The position numbers and the translations under genes were made by a program. A stretch of DNA of 64,000 nt from Coffea arabica (lineage: Eukaryota; Streptophyta; Magnoliopsida; Gentianales; Rubiaceae): contig NC_092320.1 in NCBI RefSeq assembly GCF_036785885.1, forward strand, positions 18,415,557 through 18,479,556, written 5' to 3'. The notes beneath the pieces are model-generated. The model was not told the DNA's origin and did no database searches. It saw only the letters and a program-made list of their open reading frames with translations. How positions within the stretch are numbered: position 1 is the first letter of the stretch; each line of letters starts with the position of its first letter. This document shows, in pieces, positions 8,923 to 20,900 of the stretch.

Positions 8923-11900
8923 TTACAGCGATTCTGCAAATTGAGAAGCCTCCAGATCAAGTTCTTGTTTCATGATGCAGGTCATCAGCCAGTCACTGCC
9001 AAACGTCTGCATGCCATTCCTTACAGCTAAGAGTGCTTCTTCCATGTCCTCTTCAGATGCAATATATATTGTTTTTGATGATTCATTCACTTTTTGCATT
9101 CCAGAAACCACCTTCAAATTATAGAGGTAAGCAATAATGATTATCTCTAACGACAATTAACAAGGCCAACTTAAAAGCATAAGCAATTTCAGAAAATGTT
9201 CCAAAGCCATAACTTGTGCGAGGAACTAAAACTAAGCAGCTAAACCAGCAAACACGAAGAAGCCAATTGTTAAAGTAACAGAAGCGAAAGGAAAAGCAGC
9301 TAAGAAGAACAGATATCAGCATAAAGGCGCTGGAAGCGTAATGTAGTAGCCATCTGACACAGAATGCCCACAAATATTTCAGAAGTTCCTTCTCCTACAG
9401 CTTGAGCTTCAACTGGCACAGAATTGGTATGAAGCAAAATATAACGTGGTCTTTTTGGACTATCAGAAATTTTAGGAACAATTGGGCATGCTTAATCTGT
9501 TGAGAAAGGATAACTCAGCTGACTTACATTTCCCCCAGCAGACTTTATGATGGTCGATAGAGTGCGCATTGGGGGTTGAACATGTGCTGCGAGACATATG
9601 TCATGACCTTTAAGTAAAGAATTGGGATTTGATTTTGCTCTAAGGACCGCAGCTTTCAGCTCTACTTTATACTTGCCCTCATAATCTTCGTCTTTCAAAA
9701 GATATGGCATTTCATCTGTTGTGATTGACAAACTAATCATATATCTCCAAACTTTAAGCATATTGAAGCATCAAATTTAACATTTTGACCTACCCACAAA
9801 TCTGCCTCTCCGATAACTTTCCTTTAACCAGCTAGGTGAGATAATCCAAGCTCTGCATAACAGGATACATCCAAATAAATAACAAATGAAGCATAAAAAG
9901 AAGAATTTAAAAGAGACTAAATTTTGATGGATGAAGCCATTAGAGCGTGCAAAATTAGCAAGAGAGTGTGTCGTGTACTGCAATATTATGATCTACATGA
10001 CTGGGGAAAGGAAAAGTTGCAAGAAGAGTAGATCCAAGGTCAATTTTGGCAACAAAGTAGAAAATAAGCAGGCATAATTGTTTCACCAAATAATTCCATT
10101 TTTATTCACAACCTTATCTATCACCAGTGCATGTTTGCTTGTCTCTGAATTGTACAAGACTCAGGACGCCAGGTAGCTATTAGTTTTGTAATTTTCACTG
10201 ATTGTTATTTGGATAACAAGCAATCAACTTGTTCTCTGCTTCATCCACTACATACTGCCATAGCATAAAATTCTCTTTAGTTTCCAATTGATCTCCAGTT
10301 CTGAGTTGATAGACATGATCCTCAGCTATTGCTACATCAATTACTACTTGACATTTCCATAGTTGCAGAGTCAATGAACAAATGGTGTCTTTGATTTTGC
10401 ATGATTGTGATTTCAAGTACTGACCTGTCCTTTTGAACCTAATATCTTCGTAAAGCTTAATAATCTAGAAAGTGAATAAGAGCAAATGAATTTTGCAGAA
10501 TGTCTTAAAAGAAGCAACATGACAACAAAAGAACCAGATGTAGTGCAGTGGTAAATGAACTGATCTCGACTTTCAAAAGGATTAAGTGGACAGTATGAGT
10601 TAATGAGCATGTATTCTAATGATTGCATGTCAAAACATTCAAATTCAAACTAAACTTACCCAGAGCAGAGAGCTGTGCAGAAATTCAACGTTTTTCTCAC
10701 TTTCCCTGTCACTACATGTGAGCTTACTCTTCCATCAGAGATAACAATCCCGCCTAGGTCCTCAATTATCTACACCAACAGTATCAATATGGCATAAGAA
10801 GCATAAAAGCCACTTACCAAGAAAGCTAAATTCTACAAGAAGAATGAACTCTAGTCTAAGCCTTATTACATTTCTTTAGGGGAGGTGCTGAGGTTGAAAA
10901 GTGAAATAGGATAAGCCAGTATCGGACAAGGACTTAAAACTGCCAAAACTGAAAAAAAATACACCATATTGGCATCGTTTTGATTCTTTAGAAAAGAAGA
11001 CCAACATTGCCAAGGGCTTTTAGATCACAGCGCCTCCATTACCGTAGAGAAAGGAAAGAAGACTTCCATCTCCATAGTTTTAGACGAACCTTACCATCCC
11101 TTCAATATCTTAAAATTATAATAGAGAGCTTAGGTGATATAATTACTCTACATTCACCATGAATTACTCATTGACTACACTGCAGTTTACCGCATCAATA
11201 TTTAGGACCCTATCCTTTCAGGTCACATGACCGACTGCCCACCAGTTCTACAAGACAAACCACAGATCTGGTAGTTCAGCCTGAAATTTCAAATCTGGGC
11301 TTACCTTGGTTAAACTTGATTTTTTCTTGTCATCAGCAATATTCATTAGCATTATTTTGAAGCATATATCTGTTGACAAAAGTTTACAGCTGCCTTTATC
11401 TTCTGATGTCTCATCAATTGCTCCACATTCTACATTGTTCTTTTCCAAACAGTCATTTGCGAAAGCATCTCCACCCACCAATAATTTGTTTCCATAAAGA
11501 AATGTACTTGAATTAGAACAACATTCAGCACTTGAGCCAAAATTTCTGGGATCTGATTGACAATCAATTGCATGACCACCCTTTACTTTCTTTGAATTCA
11601 TTGAGGTAAGTGAGGCTTCCCATATCCTTTTCTTTGTCCCTTGTGTTGAACACGAACATTTCTTCATCTCAAAATCCTCTCCACTTTTTCCAAACTCCGA
11701 ATTGTTAGCCGTATTGATATATTCCAAAAGCTTTCCACTATCTGCATCTTGGCAACCTGGAATTTCAATGCAACTGGAGTAAGCATTTCCAAAGTACAAA
11801 AAGAATTAGGACTCCACTAATAGCCAGAGCCTGAAAGAGACAAAAATAAAAAAGAAAAGGAGAAACCCAGAAAAATATATTTATACATAAAGAAATGATG

Positions 11901-14900
11901 TTTTAGGCCAAACAGACACACTGTATCTTACCAAGATAGCATTTCAACAGTTAAAAGCAAAGAACAACTAAGCATGACCCTGGTCCATCTTGCATGGAAA
12001 TGGTGCTAAGATTATAGTACATTGCATCCATAAATATGTTGGTCACCCAAAGAAAGATAGGATATCCTTATAAAAAAAGGGACTATCCTTACATTATCAA
12101 TTCTCATAGATCATGTAGGTCAATAGCTAGTCTAACTCATTCTCCTCGAATTTTTTTGCAGTTGGCCTCAAACATACAGAAAAAAAAATCTGCGGTGGCT
12201 AGCTGCCTCATCAGATCAAGTGTTGAAAAGTTTGGCATTAGTGGATAAATCTGATAATATATTCAAGAGAAACCACTTTGCTTATTTCAGCACATTTAAA
12301 GATTGTTGAAAATCTAGAACATCTTTTTCTATGTATATCCCATGATTTCTGCTCTATTTTAGGATAGAATAATTTACTCCTAATGTATTTTAGGATAGAA
12401 TAAATTAGCTCCTAATTTTTAGGAAATTACAGATTTCATGGAATTGACAAAAGTCAAATTCCATTTGTATAAATGTTGTACAGAGTCTAGAACAAAAGAT
12501 ATGACAGGACAATTCAGTTTTTCTTTTTGTTCATGGTATCAGAGCTTTTGCTCTTGGGACCTCTTCTTGTCAGCCTTCATTGCTGAGTGCTTTCCTCTCT
12601 TCAAGTCTTTATTGCCAAGTGCAATTTCCAGCCTTCATTGCTGATTTTTTTCATTAGGCCTTCATTGCCAATTTTTCTTGGAAACCTCCAACATGTCTGA
12701 AATTGAAACATCAGAAATCCACTCCAATACCAAATCAGAAGAGACCTCAAATATTCCACAAACAGGGGATTTGCAGAGTATCCAGGCAGCCTACAGGCTC
12801 AACGGAAAAAACTATTTGAAGTGGTCACAATTTGTTCAAACATTTCTCAAAGGAAAGGGCAAAATCAGCCACTTGCTTGGAACTGGACCGAAAAAGGGAG
12901 ATCCTAAATTCGCTGCTTGGGATGAAGAAAATTCTATGGTCATGTCATGGCTGTGGAACTCCATGTTACCTGAAATAAGCGATACTTGCATGTTCCTACC
13001 AACAGCTCAAGACATATGGACTACTATTCGACAGACCTATTCAAAGGCAGGAGATGCTGCCCTAATCTATGAGATCAAAACAAAGATCTCAGCCACTAAA
13101 CAGGGCAACCTTTCTGTTACTCAATATGCCAACCGTCTGCAAAATCTATGGCAGGAACTGGGCCAATATCGGTGTATTCAGATGTTGTGTAGTGAAGATG
13201 CAACCACCTTGAAAAACTTTATCGAAAAGGATAGAGTTTATGACTTCCTTGCAGGTCTGAATGTGGAATTTGATCAGGTCAGAGTCCAGATATTGGGGAA
13301 GGAAAGATTATCATCTCTGAATGAGACAATATCATTGATTCAAGCTGAAGAGAATAGGCGAGAAGTCATGTTAGAGCCTAAAACATTAGAAGGCTCGGCA
13401 ATGATTTCTACAAAGTCAAATAAAGACACAATTTGGTGCACGTACTGCAAAAAATCACGCCATACGCGAGATGATTGCTTCAAACTCCATGGGAAGGAAC
13501 AAGTCCTTAGTCGTAAAGGAGGATTCAAAGGGGGAAAAGCCCACTTAACTGCTGGAGAAGACCAAACACAAGAAAAATCCAACCAGGCTGGTATGGGAGA
13601 ATTCAAGAAAGAAGAAATCGAAAAGCTAAGAAACCTCCTAAATTCCCTTGAAAAGTCCTCTAGTACGTGTTCATTGGCTCAATCAGGTAAGTACCTTAAC
13701 TCTTATGCTTTAAATGCCTCAAGCATGTCTTCTCTAGGCTCTTGGGTCATCGACTCAGGAGCTACTAACCATATGACTCACACCCTAATCAGATTTAAAA
13801 CATACAACCCATGTCCTGGAAATAGAAAAATTACTGTTGCGAATAGATCTCCTATAACTGTTGCAGGCCAAGGGACAGTAAATCTATCAAATTCTTTATC
13901 CCTAAATAATGTGTTGCATGTCCCAAAATTGTCCTCCAATCTCATATCCATCCATCAAATTATCAAAGATCTGAACTGTAGAGTAATTTTCTATTCTACT
14001 CACTGTATTTTTCAGGATTTGGTTACGGGGATGACGATTGGACTTGCTAAGGTGAATGACGGGCTTTATTACCTTGAGGAGATGAGTGGCAACAAGAAGA
14101 ACAAAAATCTGTTATCCCTCACCTGCTCCTCAAATAATAAATCTGAAATCTGGCTTCATCATTTCCGTCTTGGTCATCCATCTTTTATTCTACTTAAAAG
14201 CATGTTTCCTTCACTTTTCAAGAATGAAGATGTTAGTAGTTTTCATTGTGTACTAGACCTTTCTCTTTGATACATACTGATATTTGGGGGTCTTGTAGAA
14301 TTTCTAGTATTTCTGGAGCAAAATGGTTTGTCACATTCATTGATGATTGTACTAGAATTACTTGGTTATTTCTTATGAAAGAAAAATCAAAAGTAAATAG
14401 TATTTTTCTAATGTTTCATAAAATGATTTGTACACAATTTGGAAGTTTGATTAAAAGAATAAGATCTGATAATGCAAGAGACTATTTTAATCAAATTCTC
14501 TCATTTTTTTTCCAAAAAGAGGGTGTAATACATGAGTCATCTTGTGTAGATACACCCCAACAAAATGGGATTGCTGAACGAAAAAATAGACATTTACTCA
14601 ATGTGACTCGAGCAATTTTGTTTCAACATAAAGTTTCAAAAACTTTTTGGGGGGAGACTGTTTTAACTGCTGCACATTTGATAAATAGAATACCTTCAAA
14701 AGTACTAAATAATCAAAGTCCCATTGCTGCTCTTTCTGTTTTTTACCCTGATTTTAATGTCACTTGCACATTGTCACCAAAAGTGTTTGATTGTGTTGCT
14801 TTTGTACATGTTCATGCACAACAAAGAGGGAAACTTGATCCAAGAGCTTTAAAATGTATTTTTGTGGGATACTCAAACACAAAGAAAGGATATAAGTGTT

Positions 14901-17900
14901 ATCATCCTCCTTCAAAAAAAATTTTTATCTCCATGGATGTCACATTTGTTGAAAATGAACCTTACTCTCAAAGTAACAATCCTCATCCCCCGGGGGAGAG
15001 TTCTTGGGAAGATAAGGAATTTCTCCTTAATCTTCAAAGTCCTACACTAAACTTAAAGTCTTTCAAGCCTGACCATCCACCAAATTCTAAAGGAGAACAT
15101 ACTAGCAGTGAACCTGAACCTGAATTTGAAGGAAAATCTGGTTTGAATCCAACTACACCACTAAAGGTCTACTCAAGGAAAAAAGTTCATATTTCTGAAC
15201 CTGTGCAAATCCAAGAGTTTGAACCACAATCAAATACTGAAAATTCTGTTCCTTTGTGTGTTCAATTTGACTCTGCTCCTTGTGAATTTAATGATTTAGA
15301 CCTGCCTATTGCTGTTCAAAAAGGAACACAAGCATGCACTAAGCATCCAATCTCAAATTTCGTGTCTTTCCATAGACTCTCTCCACAACATAAAATTTTT
15401 TTTACTACCATCAACTCCATTTCAATCCCACAAACACTACAAGAGGCACTTAGAAATAAGAACTGGTTACATGCTATGAAAGAGGAGATGAATGCCCTAG
15501 AGAGAAATAAGACTTGGAAAATTGTAAACCTGCTCAAAGGAAAGAAAACAGTGGGGTGTAAATGGGTGTTTACTTTGAAATATAGAGCTGATGGTTCATT
15601 AGAAAGGCATAAAGCACGGTTGGTCGCAAAAGGATATACACAGACATATGGAATAGATTACCAAGAGACCTTTGCACCCGTTGCAAAAATAAATACTGCG
15701 CGTGTTCTTTTGTGTTTAGCCGCTAACTTTGGTTGGTGTTTACAGCAATTTGATGTGAAGAATGCATTCTTACATGGGGATTTAGAAGAAGAGGTGTACA
15801 TGGAACCTCCACCGGATTTCAATGTAATGTTTTTTGAAAAGAAAGTGTGCAAGTTAAAGAAAGCTTTATATGGATTAAAACAATCGCCAAGGGCTTGGTT
15901 CGGAAGATTTACTAAAGTGATGTTAGCAATGCAATACAAACAAAGTCAAGGAGATCATACTTTGTTCATAAAACATTCAAAAGGAGGTGTTACAGCTCTA
16001 CTTGTATATGTAGATGACATCATCATCACCGGAAATGATCCAATTGAAAGAGAATCACTCAAAAAGTGCTTAGCAAAGGAGTTTGAAATTAAAGAACTAG
16101 GGAGGCTGAAGTATTTTTTAGGCATTGAGGTGGCATACTCAAGTAAAGGCATCTTAGTTTCCCAACAAAAGTATGTCTTAGATTTGCTTAAAGAAACAGG
16201 CAATCTTGGATGCAAGGCAGCAAGCACACCCATTGAGCCTAACCTGAGATTGAATGAAGAGAAGGATGATAGCACAATAGATAAGGGAAGATATCAGCGG
16301 TTGGTTGGGAAACTGATATACTTGTCCCATACAAGGCCGGACATAGCATTTGCTGTAAGTGTAGTAAGCCAATTTATGCATGATCCAAGAGAGAAACACT
16401 TGCAGGCTGTCAATAGAATTCTATCCTACCTCAACGGGACACTGGGTAGAGGAATTTTGTTCAAGAAAAATGAAGGATTGCTCATAGAGGCATATACTGA
16501 TGCTGATTATGCAGGTTCTATTATAGATCATACATCAACTTCAGGATATTGTACATTTCTTGGTGGGAACCTAGTGACATGGAGGAGTAAGAAGCAATCG
16601 GTTGTTGCAAGATCAAGTGCTGAAGCAGAGTTTAGAGCTATGGCTCATGGAGTTTGTGAATTGCTATGGCTCAAAATAATACTTGATGATCTTAAAATCA
16701 AGAGCGAAGGACCTATGAAACTCTATTGCGACAACAAGTCTGCCATCAACATTGCACACAATTCAGTGCAACATGATCGCACAAAGCACATCGAAGTTGA
16801 TAGACATTTTATTAAAGAAAAACTGGACAGTGGCATGATTTGCACTCCATATGTAGCATCAAATAATCAATTGGCAGATATCTTAACTAAGGGAATGCCA
16901 ACTTCCAACTTTGAAGACATTACATGCAAGATGGGAATGGAAAATATCTATTCACCATCTTGAGGGGGAGTGTTGAAAATCTAGAATATCTTTTTCTATA
17001 TATATCCCATGATTTCTGCTCTATTTTAGGATAAAATAATTTACTCCTAATGTATTTTAGGATAGAATAAATTAGCTCCTAATTTTTAGGAAATTACAGA
17101 TTTCATGGAATTGACAAAAGTCAAATTCCATTCGTATAAATGTTGTACAGAGTCTAGAACAAAAGATATGACAGGACAATTCAGTTTTTCTTTTTGTTCA
17201 AAGATACAGGAGAACACCAGGGTTTCATAGGGGGCATGATTAAATTCAAACTTACAAATTTAATATTCTTTCCAAAGGTATCACTAAGAGGATGCCAAGG
17301 GCACAAGTAATAAATTAGTCATTGAATCATTATGTAGGCATTGAACCTTCATGTCTGTATATATATACTGTTTTAGGAAACATAAATGCATTTTAGATGA
17401 GTACACATAAATAATGCATGTAAGGATACACAGAGAACAAGACGAGAGATTTCACTTACCATCAAATAGAAATCTCTCGATAACAAGATTTTCAGCTTGA
17501 GAATATGCTGTGCTGCTGATTAATTGATTCCCTCCCTCTGAATGGCCAGACTCCTCTATGCACTCTGGTTGCAGCTTCTGAACAACATCAGATAAATGAT
17601 GCTTCATGGGAAGCTTTAGTGGATACAACAGCTTTATCTGCTCTGCAGGAACAGGTGAACTGTCATTAAGGTGAGATACCATAAGGGTAGAACCACCAGG
17701 GAAGCACAATGCCTTTCGGATTTCAGCCTTGATAGGCAGTCTCCGTGCTCTGCCCTTTGTGTTGACCTCTCCAATCACCACAAAACCCTGTTTTTGAATC
17801 CATCCTCACAAATCAATTTCCAAGAATAAGTGAAGCATTGATTTTTGCAAAGTTGCCCAAGACCATATACATTGAAAATAGAAGAAAACATAAATGCGAG

Positions 17901-20900
17901 AGAATATATCTAGGCAAGGAGGTCCTCTTCCCTGGGAGAACATCGCAGAATATGGAGATTGATGAAAGCAACTCAATAGCACAAGCAAGCAGACAGATAA
18001 ACCCAAATATCAAGCATCCGTTCTCCTGGATATACCTGTTTCAGCCAAAATCCTTCAGACTCCTGATCCCCCCAACATAAAATTGTGCGGATGCCTACTT
18101 TCTGCAGTCTGTTTCTCAATTCCATGTACAGAAGGCGACCAATCCCCTAAATAATGCTTAATTATCAGCAACCATTTGAATGCAAGACAAGCCCAAAGTA
18201 TTAGCACAACAGAACTGAACTCACTAGCAGCATGAATTTCAATTTGAATTAGAAAAATAGGAATGTCTTAAACATAAGTAGATACAGGAGAATAATGTAA
18301 TTGACAGGAAATCCAGATCTTAAAATAAAGTGTAAGATAATAGGAGAAAAAGTTGCAGCAGCTAACCACTTCTTAGTTTTATGTACTTATCCCACTACAC
18401 AATCTCCAACTAAACTTCTAACACCACCATCCACCACCCACCCACCATCCAAAATTCTCTCCCCAAGGAAATATGGGGAGAGCATAATTTAGCCACATGG
18501 TTCTTAAAGGGACAGACCACTTTGGAAAAGACCGAAAGATCAAACCAAGAAAAGTAGCAATACCAACACTGACACCTGGTGATAGATTTACAGAACAAGC
18601 AGATAACCTTTTTCTGGTACATTGAACTGACAGCGGCTAATGGAATTTCAGCATACTGTGTATCAGCAGGGACTATTTGATAAGTGATAGCAGAAAGAAC
18701 CTGTCAAAATTTGAGATTGTCAAAAGAAGTTAACTTTTTTAATAGATAAGTTATTAACAATTGAATGAGTCAGTTATTCAAAGGATTTGGTTTATTTACA
18801 TGACACGCCTAAATAAAATCTTTAACTGCTTTAATAACCATGCACATAAGAGTTAAAATATATAAATAGTCTTGTGAGTTTAGTCATGACAATATTCTCT
18901 AGCATTTGTCCCACTTTTGTGGGTTGTAATCACACACACCCACACATTTGCAGGAGAGAGAGAGAGAGAGAGAGAGAGAGTTAGAAATACTGCCATTTGA
19001 GCAATAAAAGCTGAAGCCAGTGGCATGCAATTGAGCATTATAGTTACTCTGCTTAAAAGAGTTGCTAGTAAATGGAGTCCAGCGATTAATGTTATACCTC
19101 TCCTAGTTGGTCATTAGACTTGCATATAAGAAGTAATGTGCAGTACTTCCTGCAAAAGTCAAACATGCAGAAACTTCTCTGAGAAACAGAATGATTTCAA
19201 CTTCCAATCAGCAGATATCCAAACACATAGCAAATTCCAAAAAAATGTCTGCAAAGATACTAGTACATAATTTTAGTAGTGTGCGTAACCAACAGGATAG
19301 AAAAGAAGTTAACACATGCAGGCATAGAACGTAAACATAAAAGAACAGGGATGGGTATCATCTTTTACCCGTTTGATACACATCTTTCAAGAAACAATGA
19401 TTCCTTCCCAGTATTAGCTGCAAATTTCATTGCTGGAAGCTCTTTTGAGTACATGTCGAGTACTTCCTGAAACAATGGGCACATACTAACATACATCGTA
19501 GATGGAAGTGCGAATTTGGTCAAAATTAGAGTCAGCGTAGGGGCACAACATTCTTCCAGTATGAATCCACAAAAAATAGGTAATCATACAAAGAATAGTG
19601 AACAGACTACAAAGAAGGCTATAGAATCAAAAATCAACCACAATAATTTGAAAAGACCACCTACACCAACTTCCTTTGAAATTTTGCAAATTACGGAAAG
19701 CCAAAATATGAGTAGCATCTTCAGAAAACATGGCGAGAACTGAAGATGACAAAGCACAGCTTTAGCAAAATGTAATTCACAGCCCCCAAAACCAACAATT
19801 ATAAATGATGAAGTGCCTAATAATCATGTGTAAAGTAGTAACTTTAGCAAGTAAAAGGCCAAAATCTGTGGATTAGTGAGTGGTATGCCACATCAAAATG
19901 TTATCTCCCAAGTCAGCAGTCATAGCTTGAATCAAATCCAAGATAAAAGTCTTTTTTACCGCTTTACGATTATAACCGCCAAACCATGCATTTTTGCGGA
20001 AGAAAAAAGAAAAAGAAAAATCACCCTTAATTGTTTATCCATGCTCAGCTCTAAAATTTCTCGTTTATTTTATTAGTGCCCCTCAAGGACTCACCACATT
20101 TTCTGCACACTTTAGCATTTCTTATGTTATATTGTTCAAAAATCAAAATCTACTTCCAATAGTAAGGACGTAAAAACAAAAAGTTAAAAAAACTTTAGCA
20201 AAGAGGCAACTTTTGCATATAGGTTAATGAAACCAAAAAAAAAAAAATCTAGTAGAGTAAATGAACAGCATGAAAATGTGAATTGAATGTGATCGTTACC
20301 TGAAGCAAATACTTGGTTTGGTCGCCTGAATCTTTAGGGTTCACAAGCACGAAATAGTACCCACCTAATCAACATTACTTAAAATAATCACTGGGCACAA
20401 AAACGATTTTTTTTCTATTTTTCGAACAAATTCAAAATAAACAAAAATTACCAGAAAAAAAAGGATATTGGAGTTTGAATCCCTACCATTTTTTTCAGAT
20501 CCAGAACCTGGAGTATCGTCAATCGTATTTTCACATTTCGCCGCCTCCATCACTGCCAAGAACAGCACCCAATCACTATCGTCACAATAATAACAGTAAC
20601 AATAACAATATAGCTACCAAAAGAGTAAAAAATGATAGTAACAGATATCAAAATGATGGCGACGATACCTGAGACTTTAATTTTGACATTTTTCGAAAGA
20701 ATGATTTGGAGGCTATTTTGGTTCGATTCAGAGGTAAAACTCCTAGCTTCCACGACAACCTCGCAATTTCCTGTGGGGATTGAAGAGAAAATTAGAACAA
20801 TTAGGGTTTCAGACTTAGAAATTAAGCAATAGAAATGATTCCTTTCTGTTATCTACCGATTGGAATCGGAGCAGGGGTGAGACGAAAGGGCTTCCGTTTT

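Larger units (their letters stand above)
12304..17200 (+). mobile_element. Ty1/copia LTR retrotransposon, nearly intact
   Basis: Two 230-bp LTRs (12,304-12,533 and 16,971-17,200), both starting TGTTG and ending TTCA, differ by four substitutions by my count. The 5-bp target duplication AAGAT flanks them (12,299-12,303 and 17,201-17,205). A tRNA-iMet primer site abuts the 5' LTR, and a polypurine tract CTTGAGGGGGAG (16,959-16,970) abuts the 3' LTR. Domain order gag-protease-integrase-RT-RNase H is that of Ty1/copia (Pseudoviridae-like). It sits antisense in intron 9 of the GNAT-BRCT gene. Confidence 0.97.

Noticed and set aside
9300..9490. Extra exon of the GNAT-BRCT gene in intron 13
   Set aside because: Exons 13 and 14 join in phase 0 and give a continuous BRCT repeat without it. 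It ends in a stop and has no matching splice phase, so it is kept only as an observation.
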